Shown: in pieces, positions 1-5,290 of the stretch
Layout of the letters: each line of letters begins with the position of its first letter
How positions within the stretch are numbered: position 1 is the stretch's first letter
Assembly (NCBI GenBank): GCA_023441105.1
Contig: JAEZQX010000138.1
Location: 1 to 5,739, forward strand
Source: Pseudomonadota bacterium
Lineage (GTDB): Bacteria > Pseudomonadota > Gammaproteobacteria > Burkholderiales > Burkholderiaceae
DNA: 5,739 bases
Direction: 5' to 3'
Position numbers and translations under genes: made by a program
The notes under the pieces: model-generated
Database searches by the model: none
Told to the model about the DNA's origin: nothing
Seen by the model: the letters and a program-made list of their open reading frames with translations, nothing else

Positions 1-81
1 CGCTCCAACCCGGGGGCGGGCCCCGGCGGCCGGCCGCGCGCGGCCGGCGGCAAACCGCCTGTCGGCTACGCGTCGCCGGGG
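1..81. other. GC-rich inverted-repeat region downstream of the operon
   Basis: This non-coding stretch follows the stop codon of the cinA-like gene. It holds three inverted repeats. The first is a 5-bp stem with a 4-nt loop at 46-59 (GGCGG/CCGCC). The second is a perfect 20-nt palindrome at 29-48 made only of G and C. The third is a 6-bp stem with a 5-nt loop at 10-26 (CCGGGG/CCCCGG). The first two overlap, so they cannot form together. For minus-strand transcription they come right after the last gene, where a terminator would be expected. No T-run follows any stem, so a classical intrinsic terminator cannot be claimed. No open frame of note was seen here. Confidence 0.5.
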
Positions 82-903
82 CTACAACTCCTCGAACTCG
101 CTGCCGAGCTCGATGACGCCCTCGACCAGGCTTTCGTACGCCTCCTCGACCACCGCGCCCATGCCCTTGACGCCCAGCTCGATGTGACGCCGCTCGCCGT
201 TCTCGCCGACCGACGGCAGGCTGTAGACCCGGACGCCGGCAAACGCCGCCTCGATCGCCTCGAGCAGCGGCGTCACCAGCGACTCCGCGGTATCGAAGAT
301 GCGCAGCGAACGGTCGGTCTGCTCACCGAGGTGGAACAGGTGCTGGTAGTGGGTGTCGAGCACCCATTGCACCATCGGCCAGGCCATCACCGGAAAGCCC
401 GGCATGAACCAGTGGTGCTCGACGCTGAAGCCCGGAATCCGGTTGAAGGTGTTGGGAATGATGCCCGCGCCTTCCGGGAACTCGCCCATCTTCAGGCGTT
501 GGCGGTTCTCCGGGATGCTCATGTCGGCGCTGCCCTTGCCTTCGCGCGCCATGTCGGCGCAACGCTGGGCGATCAGCCGCGCCGCCTCGGGATGCAGCAG
601 CAGCGGCCGGCCGAGCGCCTGCGCGGCGGCCTGGCGGGTCAGGTCGTCGGGGGTCGCGCCGATGCCGCCGAAGCAGAACACCACGTCGGCCGACGCGAAG
701 CTCTGCTCGAGCGCGTCCACCAGCAGTTCCTGGTCGTCGCCGAGGTAGCGGGCCCAGGTCAACCGCAACCCGCGGTCCGCCAGCATGTCGATGAGCTGCA
801 CCAGGTGCTTGTCCTGGCGCTTGCCCGAGAGGATCTCGTCGCCGATGATCAGCGTGCCGAAGCGCCTCACCTCCGCTGCGTGCCTGCCGTCGTCGCCCTT
901 CAT
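82..903 (-). CDS. CinA-family molybdopterin-binding (MoCF) domain protein, amidase domain absent
   Basis: The 273-residue product matches the N-terminal half of CinA, the MoCF_biosynth fold shared with MogA and MoeA. Visible motifs are GDEILSG (residues 21-27), FGGIGATPDDLTR (78-90), PENRQRLKMGEFPEG (131-145) and MPGFP (167-171). The C-terminal nicotinamide-nucleotide amidase domain of full-length CinA is missing, so the protein should not deamidate NMN. Stand-alone proteins of this type are usually annotated 'competence/damage-inducible protein A' or 'molybdopterin-binding protein', and their substrate is not settled. No signal peptide or membrane segment is seen, so it is probably cytosolic. 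I chose the ATG at 901-903 rather than the longer frame to 1014, because GAGGA at 911-915 sits 7 nt upstream and the extra N-terminal residues are an arginine-rich shadow of the preceding gene. It starts 10 nt after that gene's stop, with its ribosome binding site overlapping the stop codon. Confidence 0.88.
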   Translation of the reverse strand: MKGDDGRHAAEVRRFGTLIIGDEILSGKRQDKHLVQLIDMLADRGLRLTWARYLGDDQELLVDALEQSFASADVVFCFGGIGATPDDLTRQAAAQALGRPLLLHPEAARLIAQRCADMAREGKGSADMSIPENRQRLKMGEFPEGAGIIPNTFNRIPGFSVEHHWFMPGFPVMAWPMVQWVLDTHYQHLFHLGEQTDRSLRIFDTAESLVTPLLEAIEAAFAGVRVYSLPSVGENGERRHIELGVKGMGAVVEEAYESLVEGVIELGSEFEEL

Positions 904-910
904 CTGCCGA

Positions 911-915
911 TCCTC
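911..915 (-). promoter_or_regulatory. ribosome binding site of the cinA-like gene
   Basis: GAGGA lies 7 nt upstream of the ATG at 901-903 and overlaps the TGA stop (914-916) of the EI24-like gene. This fixes the cinA-like start and suggests the two genes are translated in tandem. Confidence 0.65.
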
Positions 916-1714
916 ATCTCCGGAACCTCCCCGTCGCTGCCTCGGGCGTCGTCCCCGAGCCCGGCGCGCCAAGTGTGCGCCGTTCGCGCAATCGCGACAA
1001 CGAGTAGTGCGCAAACACCAGCGCCGACAACACCGGCGCGACCAGGAACAACGGCGGGATGTAGTTGAGCAGGGCCACCGCCAGGCCCAGCAGCAGGTAG
1101 TTGCGCCGGTCCGCCGCGATCAGCGCCTCGCGCTCGCCGGCGGCGGCATGTTCGACCAGGCTGTCGAAGCGCATCAGCCGCGCCGTCAGCCAGCCCCACC
1201 ACAGCCACGGCACCACCAGCGCGAGCGGCGGTATCAGCCACAGCGGCATGGTCAGCAGGTAGCCGAGAACGAAGACTGCCAGGCTGCGGAAGACGTTCCA
1301 GAGGTTGGCGCCGAGCGCCAGGCTGCCGCGCCGCTCGACGTCCGCGTAGGGGCCGCCGCCGAGATGGCGCACCACCACCGGCATCGCCAGCACCGCGATC
1401 AGCGCCAGCGCGGTGGCGATGGCGATCGGCACCAGCAGCAGGAAAGCGAACAGGTTGGGGATCCAGGTGCTCAGGCCGCCCAGGCCGTAGGGCGCGACGA
1501 CGCGGTAGCCGCGTGCCATCCAGCCATCGCCCTGGAACACGATCGCCTGGAACCAGCCGGTGACCGGTTCCCACAGGAACCAGGCCGACAGGATCCAGAA
1601 GGCGATGGCGACCACGAACGGCAGCACCAGCAAGCCCAGCATCCGGGGATTCAGCTGGCTGGCGACCCCCTTGACGAGAGCCGGAAAGACCGGGCGGAGC
1701 GAACCTGGCTTCAT
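914..1714 (-). CDS. EI24/CysZ-like integral membrane protein
   Basis: The 266-residue product is strongly hydrophobic. Likely membrane segments are near residues 26-48, 86-112, 143-178 (probably two, with LLTMPLWLIPPLALVVPWLWW) and 206-236. The N-terminus and the 180-205 loop are charged, and the arginine-rich tail lacks hydrophobic segments. Layout and length fit the EI24 family (Pfam EI24), which includes the sulfate permease CysZ. Sulfate transport should not be assumed, because many bacterial EI24 proteins of unknown role look like this. I chose the ATG at 1712-1714: it overlaps the upstream stop as ATGA, and residues before it in the longer frame to 1855 are arginine/proline-rich with no hydrophobicity. 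The Shine-Dalgarno sequence is weak, consistent with translational coupling. The gene is followed 10 nt later by the cinA-like gene. Confidence 0.82.
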   Translation of the reverse strand: MKPGSLRPVFPALVKGVASQLNPRMLGLLVLPFVVAIAFWILSAWFLWEPVTGWFQAIVFQGDGWMARGYRVVAPYGLGGLSTWIPNLFAFLLLVPIAIATALALIAVLAMPVVVRHLGGGPYADVERRGSLALGANLWNVFRSLAVFVLGYLLTMPLWLIPPLALVVPWLWWGWLTARLMRFDSLVEHAAAGEREALIAADRRNYLLLGLAVALLNYIPPLFLVAPVLSALVFAHYSLSRLRERRTLGAPGSGTTPEAATGRFRR

Positions 1715-2634
1715 TGCCTGCCCGCGATCCGCAGCAACGCGCGCCAGTGCTGCGCCCAGATCCCGCGGCCATAGTCCCGGCCTTCCATCTGGTCGCGGAT
1801 GCCGGTGGGAACGAAGCCGGGGCGCCAGTCGGCGGTGCGGAACAGGAGGTCCCACCAGGCGAACAGGACGCCGAAGTTGACGCCCCGGGCCGCGCCTTCG
1901 TGGCCGACACCGATGCCATGGTGCCGCCGGTGGAAGCTCGGGCTCACCAGGACACGCTCCGCGATCCCCCCGTAGCGCAAGCGCAGGTTGGCATGCTGCA
2001 GGCTCTGCAGGACGCGAAACACGATGGTCAGCATCACGAACTGGGCGGGTGCGACGCCCACCAGCACGGCCAGCGCCGCGAGCAAGGCGTCGCGCAGCAG
2101 GTCATCAAGCAGATGGTTGCGCGAATCCGACCAGAAGGTCATCTGGCGCTGACTGTGATGGACGGCGTGCAGGTGCCACCACCAGGAAAGCTGGTGCTGT
2201 CCGCGATGTATCCAGTAGTCCGCGAAGTCGAGCACCACCAGGTAGATGATGAAGCTCGCCCACGGCGTATCGGTCACGCCGGGGACCAGCTGATCCAGGT
2301 TGGGCCGCGACAGGCCGGCAAGCCGGACCTCGGCCTCGACCCAGTCGACCAGCGGGGTCACCATGGCAAAGCTCGCGAAGGCGACCAGGCCGAGCCGCTG
2401 CAGCAGCGTGTAGACGATGTCGATGCGGACCGCCTGGCGGTCGACCATCGCTTCCACCGGTCGCCAGCGCTCGAGGCCGCCCAGCACCACGACCAGCACC
2501 ACCACTTCCAGGCTGCCCAGGACCAGCCATTCGCTCATGTCGAAGACCGATTCGGCAACGCTCATCAGGCCGAACTGGAACAGCAGGGGCTGCAGCAGCC
2601 CTTCGAAAAGCCACAGCTGCAACGTCTCGATCAT
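1711..2634 (-). CDS. fatty acid hydroxylase / sterol desaturase family membrane protein
   Basis: This 307-residue membrane protein has the histidine clusters of the non-haem di-iron fatty acid hydroxylase superfamily. They are HRGQH (H143, H147; HX3H), HAVHH (H156, H159, H160; HX2HH) and HRRHH (H235, H238, H239; HX2HH), with further conserved-looking histidines at N173-H174 and H214. Hydrophobic segments lie near 36-52, 82-97, 125-141 and 183-207. Such enzymes use O2 and di-iron to hydroxylate or desaturate lipids at the membrane. The substrate cannot be read from the sequence, and a true sterol substrate is unlikely to be assumed safely in bacteria. The ATG at 2632-2634 overlaps the upstream TGA (ATGA) and lacks a clear Shine-Dalgarno sequence, so coupling to the deacetylase-like gene is likely. 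The 3' end overlaps the EI24-like start in the same way. All catalytic histidines are present, so it should be active. Confidence 0.92.
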   Translation of the reverse strand: MIETLQLWLFEGLLQPLLFQFGLMSVAESVFDMSEWLVLGSLEVVVLVVVLGGLERWRPVEAMVDRQAVRIDIVYTLLQRLGLVAFASFAMVTPLVDWVEAEVRLAGLSRPNLDQLVPGVTDTPWASFIIYLVVLDFADYWIHRGQHQLSWWWHLHAVHHSQRQMTFWSDSRNHLLDDLLRDALLAALAVLVGVAPAQFVMLTIVFRVLQSLQHANLRLRYGGIAERVLVSPSFHRRHHGIGVGHEGAARGVNFGVLFAWWDLLFRTADWRPGFVPTGIRDQMEGRDYGRGIWAQHWRALLRIAGRQ

Positions 2635-3422
2635 GGACGGGAGACCGCGAATGAGGGGTTTTCGGGAATGGTTGCGAAACAGAAGCCGCGCGACTGCAAG
2701 CCGGCAATCAGCGCGTCCAGCGTCGGCGCATACGGGTCCTTGCGGCTGCGGATCCCGAGATGCGCCATGAGGATGTCGCCGCTGCGGATGGAGGCGAGTG
2801 CGCGGGCCAGTAGCTGCTGGTTCGGATACCTGTCCGACGGCAGCTCGTCGCCAAGAAAGCCCGCGGGTGTCCAGCCGACGTGCTGCCAGCCGCAGGAACG
2901 AGCCATGTCGAACAGCACTTTCGGCCCGCGCCCACCCGGGGCGCGCCAGAGGCGCTCAAGCGGGCGCCCGGTGACCCGCAGGAATCGCTCGTCGACCCGC
3001 CCGATCTCCCGGCAGACGTCGTCGCGGTCCCAGCCCGACGTGCGGCCGGCATGCTCGCCGAACTGCGGCCGCGCGCGGAGGGCCGCCGAGGCGTCGGGCG
3101 CCGCGGCACTGAAGTAGACATGATCGAAGGTGTGGCTGCCGAAGGCATGGCCTTCCCTGACCCGCTCCTTCCAGTACGCCTCCCAGCGCGGACCCAAGGC
3201 ACCGCCGCTGCCGGTGTCCTCGTTGGCGAGGAAGAAGGTGGCGCGCACCCCCCGCCGACGGAGGATTTCGGCGATCAGCTCCGCATGGCGCATGTCGCCG
3301 GTGTCGAGGGTGAGATAGACAGGGCTCGTGCAGGAGGGTGAGGCGGCCGGCTGCGGCGCGGCGATCGCGGGCAGCATCGCCACGGCGGCAGCGGCCAGCG
3401 CAGCGGGCAGGCGCGAAGTCAC
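2631..3422 (-). CDS. exported polysaccharide deacetylase (NodB/CE4-fold) family protein with altered metal motif
   Basis: The 263-residue product begins with an alanine-rich signal peptide (about residues 1-22, possible cleavage after AIA), so it is probably periplasmic or secreted. CE4-like motifs appear in order: LTLDTGD (37-43), SHTFDH (96-101), RAPGG (160-164), VGWTPAG (182-188) and the ILMAHLG region (217-223) with H221. In canonical CE4 enzymes motif 1 is T-F-D-D, where the first Asp is the catalytic base and the second binds metal with two motif-2 histidines. Here D40 and both histidines (H97, H101) are kept, but the second Asp is T41; D43 lies nearby. From memory, similar TLDTG forms occur in a proteobacterial subfamily, so this is probably not random decay. 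Substrate is unknown. The start is a GTG at 3420-3422, chosen because it gives the full signal peptide; no Shine-Dalgarno sequence is evident. It lies 27 nt after the propeller gene. Confidence 0.85.
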   Translation of the reverse strand: MTSRLPAALAAAAVAMLPAIAAPQPAASPSCTSPVYLTLDTGDMRHAELIAEILRRRGVRATFFLANEDTGSGGALGPRWEAYWKERVREGHAFGSHTFDHVYFSAAAPDASAALRARPQFGEHAGRTSGWDRDDVCREIGRVDERFLRVTGRPLERLWRAPGGRGPKVLFDMARSCGWQHVGWTPAGFLGDELPSDRYPNQQLLARALASIRSGDILMAHLGIRSRKDPYAPTLDALIAGLQSRGFCFATIPENPSFAVSRP

Positions 3423-3430
3423 TGGGCGGT

Positions 3431-3446
3431 CGGCAACAGCTTGCCG
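3431..3446 (-). other. small inverted repeat just upstream of the deacetylase-like start
   Basis: The 27-nt gap between the propeller stop and the GTG start contains CGGCAA-GCTG-TTGCCG, a 6-bp stem with a 4-nt loop. It ends 8 nt before the GTG, where a Shine-Dalgarno sequence would normally sit, and none is visible. There is no T-run, so it is not an intrinsic terminator. An effect on translation or mRNA stability is possible but unproven. Confidence 0.4.
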
Positions 3447-3449
3447 GAC

Positions 3450-4553
3450 CTAGATGGTCGCGGCACGATTGTGCAGGTAGATTCCATGGGGCGAGCGACC
3501 GACCCGGATGTTGCGAACGACCCGGCGATCGATGAGGTCCACCAGCACCACCCGCTTGGCCCAGCGTGCCGTGACCCACAGGCTGCGTCGGTCCGCGCCA
3601 AGGTCCATGCAGTCCGGACCGCCCGGCACCTCGATCGTGTCGAGCACCTTCAAGTCCGTCATGTCGATGCTGGAGATCGAATCGGCGACGCGGTTCGACA
3701 CCAGCAACCGCCGCCGGTCGCCGATGCCACGGAAGTTGTGCGCGCCCGCGCCGGTGCGCAACCGGGCAACGGTGGCCTGGCGGCGCCAGTCGACCACCTG
3801 CACGTAGTCTTCACCCATGATGCCCACGAACAGGTGCTGCTCGTCGGGCGACAGGACGATACCGGCTGGTTGCTTGCCGACCGGCATCTTCCACAGGACC
3901 TGCTGCGCGACCACGTCGATGGCCGCGATCTCGTCCGAGCCTTGCAAGGTGACGAACGCGTGGCGGCTGTCGCCGGAGAACCAGAGGTGGCTGGGCAGCT
4001 TCGGCATCGGCAGGCGCCGGACGAGCTGCTTGTCCTTGCCGTCGTAGGCATAGATGTCGACCCGGTCGAGCCGGAGTGCCGCGGTGACGAACCACTTGCG
4101 ATCGGGCGAGAACGCCAGCTGGTAGGGATCGTCGATGCCGCGCAAGCGGTTCTGGATACTGCCGGTGACGGGGTCCAGGAAGTAGAGCTCGTCCGACGCC
4201 GCGCTGGCGACGATGAGCTGGCTGCCGTCCGGCGTCGGGTAGAGATGGTGCGGCTCCTTGCCGACATCGAGCCGGGCGGACTCGGCAAAGCTTGCCTGCT
4301 CGATCAGGGAGACTGAGGCATCACGGGAGTTGAGAACGATCACCTTGGGGAGGATGCCCGGCTCCGCTGCCGCGACGGGCAGCCGCGCCGGCCCTGATCC
4401 GGCGGCGGCGCCAGCGGCGGGCGCCGGAGCGCCGACTGCCGCCGGGGACGTGAACGACGTGGCCAGCGCACCAGCCAGCCCGCCTGCGAGAACCTTCCTG
4501 CGGCCGGCGATGAACCCGCAGCCGGTCGCCAAGCCTGCGCGTATTGCGCTCAC
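3450..4553 (-). CDS. exported YncE/YVTN-type seven-bladed beta-propeller protein
   Basis: The 367-residue product has an N-terminal export signal. A basic stretch with a twin arginine (GRRKVLAGG, residues 17-25) precedes a hydrophobic core to about 41, which suggests Tat or possibly Sec export. An Ala/Pro/Gly-rich linker (about 36-66) follows. The rest is a beta-propeller with a period near 42 residues. Similar strands start near 71, 113, 155, 199, 241, 283 and 325, for example HAFVTLQGSDEIAAID (199-214) and RLLVSNRVADSISSID (282-297). Loops of the form G-x-x-P-x-x-L/I-x-x-S/T-P-D (near 98, 139, 226) alternate with them, giving seven blades. Such proteins are mostly binding scaffolds, and no catalytic residue is recognisable. 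The start is a GTG at 4551-4553, backed by AGAAGGA 6 nt upstream. It overlaps the stop codon of the hrpA remnant as GTGA. It is the likely first gene of the downstream operon. Confidence 0.85.
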   Translation of the reverse strand: MSAIRAGLATGCGFIAGRRKVLAGGLAGALATSFTSPAAVGAPAPAAGAAAGSGPARLPVAAAEPGILPKVIVLNSRDASVSLIEQASFAESARLDVGKEPHHLYPTPDGSQLIVASAASDELYFLDPVTGSIQNRLRGIDDPYQLAFSPDRKWFVTAALRLDRVDIYAYDGKDKQLVRRLPMPKLPSHLWFSGDSRHAFVTLQGSDEIAAIDVVAQQVLWKMPVGKQPAGIVLSPDEQHLFVGIMGEDYVQVVDWRRQATVARLRTGAGAHNFRGIGDRRRLLVSNRVADSISSIDMTDLKVLDTIEVPGGPDCMDLGADRRSLWVTARWAKRVVLVDLIDRRVVRNIRVGRSPHGIYLHNRAATI

Positions 4554-4838
4554 TGGGATTCCTTCTGGTTGAGAATCTTGGTCAGACGCCCGACCGGGAC
4601 CGGCACGGTCGCGCGCAGGGACGTAGTCTATCCAAGCGCAAGACGATAGCGCCCGGCTAGCGGGAAAAACGGAACAAGTTCTCGAACGGCGTCGTTTTGT
4701 CGAAACCCGCAGTAGACAGTGCCTGCAGCCGGTCTTCCAGATCCGGACTTACGTCCGGTTGATCCCGGGTGACGGCCAGCTTGCGCCCGAGCTCGCCGGA
4801 CTCCTCGAGGATCGTCCGCGCGATCCGGGCAGCTGTCA
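4550..4838 (-). pseudogene. degenerate partial tandem copy of the hrpA 3' end
   Basis: The minus strand here aligns end to end with the final 455 nt of hrpA (4836-5290). The first part reads as a 60-codon frame (GTG at 4837-4839, TAG at 4657-4659) whose product resembles HrpA: ILEE, RKL, RDQP, a GF pair and TPFENL all match, with about half of residues identical. A 3-codon gap lies near its start. The frame stops where HrpA has Tyr (R-Y-L versus R-stop-P), yet similarity continues through AIVLRLDRLR. About 157 nt of hrpA is then missing, which shifts the frame. The end of HrpA reappears as LRATVPVPVGRLTKILNQKESQ in pieces (key residues R-L-T-K-I-L-x-Q), ending at TGA 4550-4552. The two gaps (9 and 157 nt) account exactly for the 289-nt length. 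An internal stop plus frameshift means no HrpA-like tail can be made. The 60-codon frame might still be translated, since it has AGGGAGG and a GTGA overlap with hrpA. Confidence 0.85.
4560..4566 (-). promoter_or_regulatory. ribosome binding site of the propeller gene, inside the hrpA remnant
   Basis: AGAAGGA lies 6 nt before the GTG at 4551-4553 and is a strong Shine-Dalgarno match. The same bases form the N-Q-K-E codons near the end of the hrpA remnant. The intact hrpA copy has the equivalent purine run AGGGAGG at 4844-4850, so the site was probably inherited from the hrpA 3' end. Confidence 0.7.
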
Positions 4839-5290
4839 CTGAGCCTCCCTCTGGTCGAGGACCTTGGTCAGCCGCTTGACCGACACCGGCATCGGCGTGC
4901 GCAGCGTCTGCGCAAAGAGCGACACCCGCAGCTCCTGGAGCAGCCAGCGGAACGATTCGAAGCCTTCGTCCGTCGTGCCCTTGAGGGCGCGCTGGCGGCG
5001 CTGCCAGCGCCCGAGCAGCGGCTGCATCTCGGCCATCAGCGCGCGGTCGCGCTGCGGCTGCTCGCGCAGCTTGTCGAGCCGCAGGACGATCGCCTTCAGG
5101 TAGCGGGGGAAGTTCGCCAGGTTCTCGAACGGCGTGGCCGGGATGAACCCGGGCTCGAACAGGTCCTGCAGCTGCCGTTCGATGTCGGCCAGTGCCTCCG
5201 GCTGGTCGCGCAGCGCCCCGAGCTTGCGCCGCACGGCGGCATGTTCCTCGAGGATCGACTGCAGCAGGCGGAGGATCTCCTGCGCCGTCA
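4836..5290 (-). repeat. hrpA 3' segment present as the intact copy of the imperfect tandem repeat
   Basis: This is the intact counterpart of the degenerate copy at 4550-4838. It runs from the TGAC within the codons for L-T-A (5287-5290) to the hrpA stop. The remnant begins with the same four bases, TGAC, which overlap the intact stop codon. The two copies are head to tail and adjacent with no spacer. Confidence 0.75.

Noticed and set aside
184..1068. Long plus-strand open frame opposite the cinA-like gene
   Set aside because: Its product is rich in Arg, Gln, His and Ala with no family resemblance, as expected from the reverse strand of a GC-rich gene. The minus strand encodes clear CinA motifs.
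785..1774. Plus-strand open frame of 329 codons
   Set aside because: Extremely Arg/Gln/His-rich and antisense to the EI24-like and cinA-like genes. No credible start signal or domain.
900..1919. Minus-strand 339-codon frame overlapping the EI24-like gene
   Set aside because: Out of frame with the EI24-like gene, low-complexity Gly/Arg/Ala/Pro content, and no membrane segments or motifs.
1714..3117. Plus-strand open frame of 467 codons, the longest in the window
   Set aside because: It lies opposite the hydroxylase and deacetylase-like genes, whose histidine and CE4 motifs are intact. Its composition is typical of an antisense shadow.
3441..4316. Plus-strand 291-codon frame
   Set aside because: Antisense to the propeller gene, whose seven-blade repeat pattern is clear on the minus strand.
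4662..4684. Possible terminator or operator around the A5 run and GAAC-AA-GTTC
   Set aside because: The stem is only 4 bp, and the run of five T on the minus strand does not follow a stable hairpin. Both fall within the decayed hrpA copy and are explained by drift.
4657..4839. 60-codon frame as a new small gene
   Set aside because: Its sequence is a diverged copy of an internal HrpA segment, and homology to HrpA continues past its stop codon. It is better described as part of a pseudogene, though translation is not excluded.
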